Shown here one piece after another: positions 1-7,404 of a stretch of 64,000 nt of DNA. The DNA comes from Isoptericola sp044389085. Its GTDB lineage: Bacteria; Actinomycetota; Actinomycetes; Actinomycetales; Cellulomonadaceae. Positions within the stretch are counted from its first letter, which is position 1. The number at the start of each line of letters is the position of its first letter. The translations under genes were made by a program, and so were the position numbers. The stretch spans positions 1 to 64,000 of the forward strand of contig NZ_JBIRXP010000007.1 in NCBI RefSeq assembly GCF_044389085.1. The letters are read 5' to 3'. The notes beneath the pieces were generated by a model that was given only the letters and a program-made list of their open reading frames with translations, made no database searches and was not told the origin of the DNA.

Positions 1-65
1 GGGCGGCGCCCGGGGGGGGGGGGGCGGGGCCCCCCCCCGGGGGGGGGCCGGGGGGGGGGGGGGGC
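1..65. repeat. Low-complexity G/C homopolymer tract at the window edge
   Basis: Nearly every base is G or C in long homopolymer runs, including G runs of more than 12. Such tracts are typical error sites at contig ends in high-GC assemblies. Read on the minus strand it stays open and would encode a Pro/Gly-rich stretch, so a real low-complexity coding segment cannot be excluded. Confidence 0.8.
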
Positions 66-184
66 GCCCGCGACGTGTGTCGCTCCGGTGCGGCCTGGGC
101 ACAGGCCGCACCGGAGCCAGGCGTCCGAGAACCACGGGGGCCGGCCGCGGGCGGGGCGGCGTGAGCTCCGTCGTCTTCGAACAT
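1..184 (-). CDS. Partial CDS running off the left edge, with an SOS-box-overlapped start
   Basis: On the minus strand an ATG at 184 opens a frame starting MFEDDGAHAAPPAAG that has no stop up to the window edge (61 codons). Its last part is Pro/Gly-rich because it reads through the G/C homopolymer tract. A TACGCT -10-like hexamer lies just upstream, and a perfect actinobacterial LexA palindrome covers the start codon. Actinobacterial DUF222/HNH-endonuclease (13E12-type) genes can be LexA-controlled, and some begin with a short MF-type start, so this family is my first guess. No domain is visible in the part present. The frame could also be chance. Confidence 0.33.
   Translation of the reverse strand, partial: MFEDDGAHAAPPAAGPRGSRTPGSGAACAQAAPERHTSRAPPPPPGPPPGGGPAPPPPGAA
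82..117. repeat. Perfect 16-bp inverted repeat (hairpin)
   Basis: Arms at 82-97 and 102-117 are perfect reverse complements around the 4-nt loop GGCA. There is no T-tract on either side. It lies inside the putative partial frame at 1-184, which either argues against that frame or is a coincidence of GC-rich coding sequence. Confidence 0.6.
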
Positions 185-192
185 GTGTTCGA
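177..192. promoter_or_regulatory. LexA SOS box
   Basis: The 16-mer TCGAACATGTGTTCGA is a perfect TCGAAC-N4-GTTCGA palindrome, the actinobacterial LexA operator consensus. It overlaps the ATG of the partial minus-strand frame at 184. The nearest other gene (MOSC) ends toward it, so that gene is not its target. From here to 360 I see no gene, only a short GTCAGCAGA tandem repeat (342-366) and clustered CCGCGG hairpin sequence downstream of the MOSC gene. Confidence 0.65.
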
Positions 193-360
193 GCGTAGCG
201 ACCCTCGGCGCGGTCCACAAGAGGAGCGGGCGCACCCGTCGTCGAGGTGCCGCGGCGCCCGTCCACGACCCGGCCGCCGACACCACGCGCCCGGGCGTCG
301 CGCGTCGAGACTCCACCCGCGGATACCCGCGGGCACCGCGGGTCAGCAGAGTCAGCAGAG

Positions 361-1023
361 TCAGCCGGCCAGGGCCTTCTCGGCCCGCTCCCGCATCTCG
401 TCGCTGAGCCGCAGGTCGCCGTCGTCGTGGGCGACCATCAGCGCCTTCGCCACGTCCGCGAGCTCGGGCGCGCCGTCGAGCCGGTTGTACGCGCCGAACC
501 AGTCGGCGGCGGTGACGCCGTGCGCCGGCCGGTGCACCACCTCGACGGCGTCACCCGCGCCCAGGTCGCCGTTCTCGACGACGCGCAGGTAGGCACCGGT
601 CCGGTTCGCCTGCGTGAACCGGCGCACCCAGCGCGGGGGCGAGTCGAGGCGGCGCGCGAACGTCTGGCACGGCACCCGGGGCTGCGTCACCTCCAGGAGG
701 GTCGTGCCGATCCGCCACTGCTCCCCGACGACGGCACGGCTCACCTCGAGGCCGCGCGTGCGCAGGTTCTCGCCGAACAGCCCGGGCGTGACCTCGTAAC
801 CCAGCTCGGCGCCCCACACCTCCGCGTCCTCCTGGGAGTACGCGTACACCGCCTGGTCGAGGCCGCCGTGGTTGGCGCGGTCCGCCTGCACGTCCGCGTA
901 CAACCCGTACGGGCGGGCCTTGACGCGCCCCTCGACGGGGCGCTTGTCGATGGCCGTGACGCCCACCGTCCCGGCGTCGGGCAGGAGGGCGAACACGCGG
1001 CAGACGGCGAGGAGCTCGGGCAC
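361..1023 (-). CDS. MOSC domain-containing protein (YiiM-like)
   Basis: This is a 220-residue protein of the MOSC (Mo-cofactor sulfurase C-terminal) superfamily, close to the YiiM group, which handles molybdenum cofactor or reduces N-hydroxylated compounds. Features seen are KRPVEGRV near the N-terminus, an HGGLDQAVYAYSQED segment, GLFGENL, and the conserved cysteine in QPRVPCQTFARR that is the presumed Moco/sulfur ligand. A GTG at 1023 (VPELLAVCRVF) is preferred; an upstream GTG at 1089 would add a tail unlike the family. It is divergent from the NADH dehydrogenase gene. The physiological substrate is unknown. Confidence 0.85.
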   Translation of the reverse strand: MPELLAVCRVFALLPDAGTVGVTAIDKRPVEGRVKARPYGLYADVQADRANHGGLDQAVYAYSQEDAEVWGAELGYEVTPGLFGENLRTRGLEVSRAVVGEQWRIGTTLLEVTQPRVPCQTFARRLDSPPRWVRRFTQANRTGAYLRVVENGDLGAGDAVEVVHRPAHGVTAADWFGAYNRLDGAPELADVAKALMVAHDDGDLRLSDEMRERAEKALAG

Positions 1024-1110
1024 GGCAGCATTCAACCAGGCCGAGATCGGTCCGTACCTCACACCGCCGGCGACGGGCCGCCGTGCCACCGGTCACCTAC
1101 CGTGGTCCTC

Positions 1111-2409
1111 GTGAGCGAACGCACCGAGAACCTCCCCCATGTCGTGGTCGTCGGCGGAGGGTTCGGCGGCCTCGCGGTCGTGAAGGCGCTCGCGAAGGCG
1201 CCCGTCCGCGTCACGCTCGTCGAGCGCCGCGTGTACAACACGTTCCAGCCGCTGCTCTACCAGGTGGCCACCGGCGGGCTGAACCCCGGCGACGTCACCT
1301 ACTGGCTGCGAGGGCTGCGCCTCAAGCAGAAGAACCTGCGGGTGCAGCACGAGCACCTGGTCGGCGTGGACCACGACGCCCGGACGATCCGCCTCGCCAA
1401 CGACGAGACGATCTCGTTCGACTACCTCGTGCTGGCCAACGGCGTCACCGTGAACTTCTTCGACACGCCCGGCGCCAAGGAGAACGCGTTCGGGATGTAC
1501 TCGCGGTCGCAGGCGCTGCGGATCCGCGACCAGCTGTTCATCAGGCTGGAGCGGTCGGCGTTCACCCCCGGGTCCGACGACGGCCTGCGCGTCGTCGTCG
1601 TGGGCGGCGGTGCCACCGGGGTCGAGGTGGCGGGGGCGCTCGCGGAGCTGCGCACCGCCGGGCTCGCGCCCGCCTACCCCGAGATCCACGGCGACGCCTT
1701 CGAGATCACCGTGGTGCAGCGCGGCGCCGAGCTGCTCAAGGCGTTCCACCCGAGCCTGCGCGAGTACGCCGCGAAGGAGCTGGAGCACCGCGGGGTGAGG
1801 CTGCACCTGGGCGCGGGCGTCGCGGAGGTGCAGCCCGACGCGGTCGTGCTCACCGACGGCACCCGCCTCCGGACCGACCTCACCGTGTGGTCCGCGGGCG
1901 TGGGGCCGCACCCCGAGGTGGACGACTGGGACCTGCCGCGCCGCAAGGGCGGGCGCATCGCCGTCGGCCCGGACCTGCAGGTCGAGGACCGGCCGGGAGT
2001 CTTCGCGATCGGCGACATCGCCGAGACGCCCGACTGGCTCCCGCAGCTCGCCCAGCCGGCCATCCAGGGCGGGCAGCTGGCGGCGCGCAACATCCTCGCC
2101 CTGCTCGAGGGCCGCGCCACCGAGCCGCTGCGCTACCGCGACAAGGGCACGATGGCGGTCATCGGACGCCGCGCCGCGATCGCCGAGATCACGCTGCCCG
2201 TGACCGCCAAGAAGCTGCGCCTCACGGCCGGCCTCGCCTGGCTGGTGTGGCTGTTCGTGCACATCATGTCGCTCGTCGGGCCGCGCAACCGCGTCACGAC
2301 GCTCGCCGGGCTGGTCACCCGGTACGGCTTCCCCTTCCACCGCCGCCCGATCCCGATCGTCGGCGACGTGCCCACCATCCGGCCGGCCAAGCCGGACCGG
2401 CCGGCCTGA
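1111..2409 (+). CDS. ndh: Type II NADH dehydrogenase (NDH-2)
   Basis: A 432-residue FAD-dependent NADH:quinone oxidoreductase that feeds electrons to the membrane quinone pool without pumping protons. The N-terminal Rossmann motif VVVVGGGFGG (about residues 11-20) binds FAD and a second one, VVVVGGGATG (about 162-171), binds NADH. FQPLLYQVATGGL and the FAIGDIAE segment near the end of the flavin fold are typical of the family. A hydrophobic C-terminal helix (about 375-390) fits peripheral membrane anchoring. The GTG at 1111 gives VSERTENLPHVVVVGG; in-frame codons upstream are antisense to the MOSC gene. A single-gene unit. Confidence 0.93.
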   Translation: MSERTENLPHVVVVGGGFGGLAVVKALAKAPVRVTLVERRVYNTFQPLLYQVATGGLNPGDVTYWLRGLRLKQKNLRVQHEHLVGVDHDARTIRLANDETISFDYLVLANGVTVNFFDTPGAKENAFGMYSRSQALRIRDQLFIRLERSAFTPGSDDGLRVVVVGGGATGVEVAGALAELRTAGLAPAYPEIHGDAFEITVVQRGAELLKAFHPSLREYAAKELEHRGVRLHLGAGVAEVQPDAVVLTDGTRLRTDLTVWSAGVGPHPEVDDWDLPRRKGGRIAVGPDLQVEDRPGVFAIGDIAETPDWLPQLAQPAIQGGQLAARNILALLEGRATEPLRYRDKGTMAVIGRRAAIAEITLPVTAKKLRLTAGLAWLVWLFVHIMSLVGPRNRVTTLAGLVTRYGFPFHRRPIPIVGDVPTIRPAKPDRPA

Positions 2410-2425
2410 GGGCCCGGGGCACCGG

Positions 2426-3841
2426 TCAGTCGCGCACCCTCCGTGCGCGGCGGGTGAGGGCGTAGACGGCGAGGATCACGACGACCAGTCCGCCCGTGGC
2501 GGCGAGCTGGGCGCGCGCCGCGGGGTCGGACAGCATGAGCCCGGCCAGCGCGACCAGCGCCGCCAGGGTGATCCAGGTGAGGTACGGGTAGCCCCACATC
2601 CGCAGCCGCAGCGGCTCGCCGGAGCGCGCGGCCTCGGCCTCCAGGCGGGGACGCAGGCGCAGCTGCGAGATCGTGATGAGCAGCCAGACGACGAACAGCG
2701 CGGAGCCGACGGCGTTGAGCAGGATCGTGAGGATCTGCGCGGGCAGCAGCCAGTTGAGCAGCACGGCGACGACCCCGAAGAACACCGACACCAGGACGGC
2801 CACCCACGGCACGTCGCGACGCGACACCCGGGTCGTGGCGGCGGGCGCGTCGTGGCGCTGCCCCAGGGAGAAGAGCATGCGCGACGTGCCGTAGACGTTC
2901 GCGTTGAAGGCGCTGAGCAGCGCCAGCACCACGACGACCTCCATGAGCCGCGCCCCGCCGTCGAACCCGGCGAGCTGGAGCACGGAGACGAACGGCGACT
3001 CCAGGGCGGCGGCGTCGTCCCAGGGGATCAGCGCGACGATGATCGCGACCGAGCCGACGTAGAACAGCAGGATCCGCCACACGATGGTGCGGGTGGCGCG
3101 GGCGACGGCGGTGCGCGGGTCGCGCGCCTCGGCGGCGGCGATCGCGACGATCTCGATGCCACCGAACGCGAACACGACCGTGAGCAGGCCGGCCGCGACG
3201 CCCGCCCAGCCCGCGGGGGCGAAGCCGCCGTGCGCGGCCCAGTCGCCCAGCACGCTGCCGGACACCGGGATCACGCCCACCACGATGAGGGCGCCGACCA
3301 CGAGGAAGGCGAGGATGGCGGCCACCTTGATCGCCGCGAACCAGAACTCCGACTCGCCGAACTGCCGCACGCCCACGAGGTTGATACCCCCGAGCACCAG
3401 CACGACGGCCGCCGCGACCACCCACTGCGGCACGTCCGGCCACCAGCCGCTCACGATGCCGGCGACACCCGTCACCTCGACGCCCAGCACCATGATCAGC
3501 GTGAACCAGTACAGCCAGCCCAGCAGGAACCCGGCCCAGCGGCCCAGCGCTGCCTCCGCGTAGACGGAGAACGAGCCGGACGCGGGGAGCGCGGACGCCA
3601 TCTCGGCGAGCATGCGCATGACCAGGACGACGAGCGCGCCCGCGATGGCGTAGCTGACCAGGACGGCGGGGCCGGCCGTCGCGACGCCGACGCCCGCGCC
3701 CAGGAACAGGCCCGCCCCGATCGCGGAGCCGAGGCCCATCATCGTCAGGTGGCGGGTGCGAAGTCCGTGCGCGAGCTGACCGTCGTGGCCCGTGCCGGGT
3801 CGCTCGCTCGCCGTCGTGCCGGGATCCGTGGGGGTGCTCAC
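2426..3841 (-). CDS. Amino acid permease (APC superfamily, AAT-like)
   Basis: A 471-residue inner-membrane amino acid transporter with about 12 hydrophobic segments. The first helix carries GLGSAIGAGLFLGAGVG, the unwound-helix signature of APC transporters, and the following region (GPAVLVSYAIAGALVVLVMRMLAEMA) matches AroP/GabP/ProY-type proteins. The GTG at 3841 (VSTPTDPGTT) precedes a charged, Gly/Thr-rich cytoplasmic N-terminus (GHDGQLAHGLRTRHLTMMG). The substrate cannot be read from sequence; GABA, proline or aromatic amino acids are all plausible. It is separated from the ABC exporter gene upstream by the palindromic repeat at 3864-3919. Confidence 0.88.
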   Translation of the reverse strand: MSTPTDPGTTASERPGTGHDGQLAHGLRTRHLTMMGLGSAIGAGLFLGAGVGVATAGPAVLVSYAIAGALVVLVMRMLAEMASALPASGSFSVYAEAALGRWAGFLLGWLYWFTLIMVLGVEVTGVAGIVSGWWPDVPQWVVAAAVVLVLGGINLVGVRQFGESEFWFAAIKVAAILAFLVVGALIVVGVIPVSGSVLGDWAAHGGFAPAGWAGVAAGLLTVVFAFGGIEIVAIAAAEARDPRTAVARATRTIVWRILLFYVGSVAIIVALIPWDDAAALESPFVSVLQLAGFDGGARLMEVVVVLALLSAFNANVYGTSRMLFSLGQRHDAPAATTRVSRRDVPWVAVLVSVFFGVVAVLLNWLLPAQILTILLNAVGSALFVVWLLITISQLRLRPRLEAEAARSGEPLRLRMWGYPYLTWITLAALVALAGLMLSDPAARAQLAATGGLVVVILAVYALTRRARRVRD

Positions 3842-3863
3842 GGCCGACCACGCTAACCCGCCC

Positions 3864-3919
3864 CGCGAGTTGTCAGGGCCGGCGCCCGGTATACGGCGCG
3901 CTGGTCCTGACAGCTCGCG
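3864..3919. repeat. Intergenic palindromic repeat, copy 1 (TGTCAGG/CCTGACA family)
   Basis: 17-bp arms at 3864-3880 and 3903-3919 pair with two mismatches and enclose a GC-rich core containing CCGGTATACGG. It lies between two minus-strand genes, downstream of the ABC exporter permease and just upstream of the amino acid permease, so here it could act as a terminator. Related copies at 31289, 42443 and 42503 share the arms and the central GGYATAC motif. Confidence 0.75.
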
Positions 3920-3927
3920 GGTGGGCG

Positions 3928-5580
3928 CTACCTCGTCGCGACGTCGCGCCGGCGGAAGCCGACGAACGCCAGCACGACCAGCACCAGCGCGACGGCGCAC
4001 AGCCCGGCGACGGGGCCCAGGTCGACGGCGCCGGTGAGCGGGTCGGGCACCCACCAGAACGGCGAGATCCTCCGCGCCCAGTCCGGCAGGTGGAAGAGGT
4101 CGGCGAACAGCGAGACGAGGATCGTGTACTCGAGCAGGAGCCACACGAGCGAGGTCGCCCGGGGCGCCCACGCGAACAGCGCCGCCGCGAGTCCGACGAA
4201 GACGGCGAGCGCCGGCAGGTAGAGCAGCCCGGCCTCCGTGACCTGGCCGAAGGTCACCTCGTCGGTGCCCGCCGCCACCGCGCCGGCGGCCAGCCCGAGC
4301 ACCCCGGTCACCAGCACCACGAGGGTGCCCGCGGACGTCACGCCGAGGTGCGCCCCGAGCCAGCGGCCGCGGGAGACGGGCGTCGCGAGGGCGTACTCCA
4401 CGCGCCCGGCATCCTCCTCCGACTTGGCCCGCAGGGCGGCGACGATGCCGTAGGCGGCCGCCCCGAGCGCCGCGTATAGCACGATGATGCCGACGAACGC
4501 CTGGGTCACCTCGCCGCTGCCCAGCAGGCTCGCGTACACGGGGTTGTCGGCGAGCGACTCGGTCATCGACCCGACCTGGTCGACGATCGTGCCGGTGGCG
4601 AACCACATCAGCGCCAGCCCGAGCGCCGTCCACAGCAGGGCCATCCGCTGCTGCACCCACACGAGGGCCGACGGCCCGCGCAGGCTCGGCAGGGCGTCGG
4701 CCCGGCCGGGGCGGTCGGGCACCAGCCCGGCGCCGAAGTCACGGCGCGAGGCCAGCGCCGACGCGAGGACCAGCAGTACCGCGATGGCCACGACGGCGAG
4801 GGCTGCGGGCCACCAGCGCAGGTCGACGTAGGCGCGCATCTGCTGCGCCCACGCGATCGGGGACAGCCACGAGACCCAGCTGCCGTGCTGCTCCTGCATG
4901 TCCCCGATCGTGCGCAGCGTGAACGCCGCGCCGAGCGCCGCCATCGACAGCCCGGTGGCGCCGCGGGAGTGCTCGGTCACCTGGGCCGCGACGAGCGCGA
5001 TCGCGCCGAAGGTCATCGCGCTCAGGGCGACGCCCAGGGACATCGCCACGGAGTCGACCGGCTTGAGCCCGTTCCCGACGAGGACCGCCGTGGACAGGGC
5101 CGCGACCACGAGGTTCACCAGGAGCACGACGACCAGCGCGGACACCACCGGGGCGTGCCGGCCGACCGCGGCCGCGCGCACCAGCTCCGCCCGGCTCGAC
5201 TCCTCCTCGGCGCGGGTGTGCCGCACCACCTGGAGGATGCTCATGACGGCGAGCGTGAGCACCATCCACAGCACCAGCTCGTTGGAGACGGCGGCACCCA
5301 CGGTGTAGTGGTCGGTGCCGTAGCCGGGGCCGGTCATGGACACCATGGCAGGCGTCTGCACCAGGGCGGCGCGGGCCTGCATGCCCTCCGGGTCGTCCGC
5401 CATCGTCGTGTACTCGGCCAGGGAGGCGAGGTAGAGCAGGGGGACGGCCAGCGACCACACGAGGAGGCGCACCCGGTCGCGGCGCAGGATGAACCGCACC
5501 AGGCTCCACGTGCCGCTGAGGGTGGTGCCGCCGCGGGCGCGGGGGGCCGCCAGCGGCGGCGCCGCGGTGACGGCGCTCAT
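3928..5580 (-). CDS. ABC-2 type exporter permease (large, two-domain)
   Basis: A 550-residue integral membrane protein with roughly 12 hydrophobic helices in two similar halves, as in the permeases annotated as exporters of polyketide antibiotics (TnrB3/COG3559 type). The N-terminal half begins after a short cytoplasmic leader with LVRFILRRDRVRLLVWSL; the second half restarts near GPSALVWVQQRMALLWTALGL. Its ATG at 5580 overlaps the stop of the ATPase gene by 4 bp (ATGA), so the two are translationally coupled. With the TetR gene upstream it forms a self-regulated drug or metabolite efflux operon. The exported compound is unknown. Confidence 0.85.
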   Translation of the reverse strand: MSAVTAAPPLAAPRARGGTTLSGTWSLVRFILRRDRVRLLVWSLAVPLLYLASLAEYTTMADDPEGMQARAALVQTPAMVSMTGPGYGTDHYTVGAAVSNELVLWMVLTLAVMSILQVVRHTRAEEESSRAELVRAAAVGRHAPVVSALVVVLLVNLVVAALSTAVLVGNGLKPVDSVAMSLGVALSAMTFGAIALVAAQVTEHSRGATGLSMAALGAAFTLRTIGDMQEQHGSWVSWLSPIAWAQQMRAYVDLRWWPAALAVVAIAVLLVLASALASRRDFGAGLVPDRPGRADALPSLRGPSALVWVQQRMALLWTALGLALMWFATGTIVDQVGSMTESLADNPVYASLLGSGEVTQAFVGIIVLYAALGAAAYGIVAALRAKSEEDAGRVEYALATPVSRGRWLGAHLGVTSAGTLVVLVTGVLGLAAGAVAAGTDEVTFGQVTEAGLLYLPALAVFVGLAAALFAWAPRATSLVWLLLEYTILVSLFADLFHLPDWARRISPFWWVPDPLTGAVDLGPVAGLCAVALVLVVLAFVGFRRRDVATR

Positions 5581-6584
5581 CGTGCGCCCGCCTTGCTGCG
5601 CCCACCGCTCTTGCCGGGGTCGCCGACCGGCACGCCGTCGGCCGCGAGCTCGTCGCCGTAGTGCCGCATGAAAAGCTCCTCCAGCGACGGCGGCTGCGCG
5701 GCGAAGGAGTGCACGCCGAGCGCGCTGACGGCGGGCAGCACCCGGCCCATCTCGGCGTCGTCGACGTCGAACGTCACGCGGGTGCCGGTGCCGTCCGGCG
5801 TCGCCGTCAGGTCGTGGACGCCGGGCATCGCGGCGATCGCCGACGGGTCGCCGTCGACGACGGCGGTGACGGCCGAGCGCGTGAGGTGCCGCAGGTCGTC
5901 GAGGGTGCCCGACTCCACGGCGCGGCCGTTGCGGATGATCGTCACGGTGTCGCAGACCTTCTCGACCTCGGACAGGATGTGGCTCGACAGCAGCACGGAG
6001 GTGCCCGCCGCCTTGGCCTCGCGCACGTGCTCGGTGAACACGGCCTCCATGAGGGGGTCGAGGCCCGACGTCGGCTCGTCGAGCACGAGCAGGTCGACCT
6101 GGGAGACCAGGGCCGCGACGAGCGCGACCTTCTGGCGGTTGCCCTTGGAGTAGGTGCGTGCCTTCTTCGTGGGGTCGAGCTCGAACCGCTCCAGCAGCTC
6201 GGCCTTGCGCCTCTTGTCGGGCCTGCCGCGCAGGCGGGCGAGGTAGTCGATCGCCTCGCCGCCGGTGAGGTTCGGCCACAGGGACACGTCGCCGGGCACG
6301 TACGCCAGCCGGCGGTGCAGCGCGACGGCGTCGCGCCAGGGGTCGCCCCCGAGCAGCCGGGCGCTGCCCGAGTCGGCGCGCAGCAGGCCGAGCAGCACGC
6401 GGATGGCGGTGGACTTCCCGGCGCCGTTGGGGCCGAGGAAGCCGGCGACCTGGCCGGCCTCGACGGTCAGGTCCAGCCCGTCCAGCGCCTGGACGGAGCC
6501 GAAGGACTTGTGCAGGTCGTGGATCTCGACCGCGGGTGCGGACGCGGCCCGGGGCCCGGGGGTGGGTGCAGCCGTGGTGGTCAT
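5577..6584 (-). CDS. ABC exporter ATP-binding protein
   Basis: A 335-residue ATPase that powers the adjacent permease. It shows Walker A GPNGAGKST (residues 51-59), an LSGGQ-like signature YSKGNRQKVALVAAL, Walker B LLVLDEPTSGLDP and the switch histidine in LLSSHILSEVE. The C-terminal 90 residues after the ATPase core resemble the extension seen in antibiotic and bacitracin-type exporters. ATG at 6584; 4-bp overlaps couple it to the TetR gene before it and the permease after it. Confidence 0.92.
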   Translation of the reverse strand: MTTTAAPTPGPRAASAPAVEIHDLHKSFGSVQALDGLDLTVEAGQVAGFLGPNGAGKSTAIRVLLGLLRADSGSARLLGGDPWRDAVALHRRLAYVPGDVSLWPNLTGGEAIDYLARLRGRPDKRRKAELLERFELDPTKKARTYSKGNRQKVALVAALVSQVDLLVLDEPTSGLDPLMEAVFTEHVREAKAAGTSVLLSSHILSEVEKVCDTVTIIRNGRAVESGTLDDLRHLTRSAVTAVVDGDPSAIAAMPGVHDLTATPDGTGTRVTFDVDDAEMGRVLPAVSALGVHSFAAQPPSLEELFMRHYGDELAADGVPVGDPGKSGGRSKAGAR

Positions 6585-7333
6585 GGTTCCTCTTCGTCGT
6601 GGTGGGGGGTTCCGTCGGTGGGGGCGGGCGCCCCGGCCGGCGGGTCCGGCACGTACAGGAGGTAGTCGTCGAGCATGCGACGGGTGGTGAGGAAGCCCTC
6701 GGTGTAGAGCTCGAGCATCGGGAGGTAGAGGTCGTCCATGAAGGTGCGGACGGCGGCGTTGACGTCCTCCGGGTCCTCAGGCGGGTTCATGGTGAGCGAC
6801 AGCAACATCGCGCCGAGCGACGAGTACACGAGGTAGCGCACGCGGGCCCGCTCGTCCCGGCTCGGCTTCACGATGCCGTCGGCGACCGCCTCCGCCGTGT
6901 ACGTCTCCGCGTCCTCGATCATGTGCTCGAGGAACGCCCTGCCCACCGCGCCGCCCGACTGCAGGGACCGCAGCACGTAGCCCACGAGGGGGGCGAAGCC
7001 CTCGGCGTTCGCGAGCACCTCGAAGAGGCGGCCCGACGTCGCCTTGGTCATGTTCTGCCGCTTGGCCTCCACGATCCAGGCGAGCACGTGCGCGTCGCAC
7101 GCCTCGCGGAGCCGGTCCTTGGAGCCGAAGTGGTGGATGACGAGCGCGGGGCTCACCGCCGAGTCCGCCGCGATGCTGCGGACGGACGCGTCGAAGCCGG
7201 ACCGGGCGAACCGCAGCACGGCCGCGTCGAGGATCCGGCCGCGCGTGCTGCCGTCGGGAGCCGGCGCGACGGCCCCGCGAGCCTCGGTGGGGCCGGCAGG
7301 CGTCCCCTGGGGTGCGGCATCGACTGAACGCAT
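6581..7333 (-). CDS. TetR family transcriptional regulator of the exporter operon
   Basis: A 250-residue TetR-type repressor. The helix-turn-helix lies in the segment RGRILDAAVLRFARSGFDAS through SIAADSAVSPALVIHHFGSKD, followed by a helical ligand-binding domain. ATG at 7333 (MRSVDAAPQG) is chosen; a GTG at 7342 would add three residues. No Shine-Dalgarno precedes either start. It is the first gene of the exporter operon and is probably autoregulated through the two palindromes at 7325-7356, which also lie upstream of the divergent permease gene at 7405. Confidence 0.88.
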   Translation of the reverse strand: MRSVDAAPQGTPAGPTEARGAVAPAPDGSTRGRILDAAVLRFARSGFDASVRSIAADSAVSPALVIHHFGSKDRLREACDAHVLAWIVEAKRQNMTKATSGRLFEVLANAEGFAPLVGYVLRSLQSGGAVGRAFLEHMIEDAETYTAEAVADGIVKPSRDERARVRYLVYSSLGAMLLSLTMNPPEDPEDVNAAVRTFMDDLYLPMLELYTEGFLTTRRMLDDYLLYVPDPPAGAPAPTDGTPHHDEEEP

Positions 7334-7356
7334 GTTCAACACTAAACACGTGTTCA
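7325..7356. promoter_or_regulatory. Tandem TetR operator between divergent genes
   Basis: Two related palindromes with a TRAAC-N4-GTTCA pattern, TGAACGCATGTTCA (7325-7338) and TAAACACGTGTTCA (7343-7356), start 18 bp apart. They overlap the tetR start region and lie about 50 bp upstream of the divergent permease gene. Position and symmetry fit autorepression by the adjacent TetR protein; this is inference. Confidence 0.6.
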
Positions 7357-7404
7357 GTCGCTCGGCAAGACCTCCCCCGGAACGGGGTGCGGCAGGATCG
7401 GTCC

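Noticed and set aside
82..117. Rho-independent terminator
   Set aside because: Good stem but no T-tract, and no gene visibly ends into it from either side.
2133..3851. Long open frames antisense to or out of phase with genes (for example 2133-3851 minus, 10484-12259 plus, 35783-38872 minus)
   Set aside because: They are products of high GC content: Arg/Pro/Ala/Gly-rich, with no domains and no ribosome sites. The overlapping annotated genes have clear family motifs.
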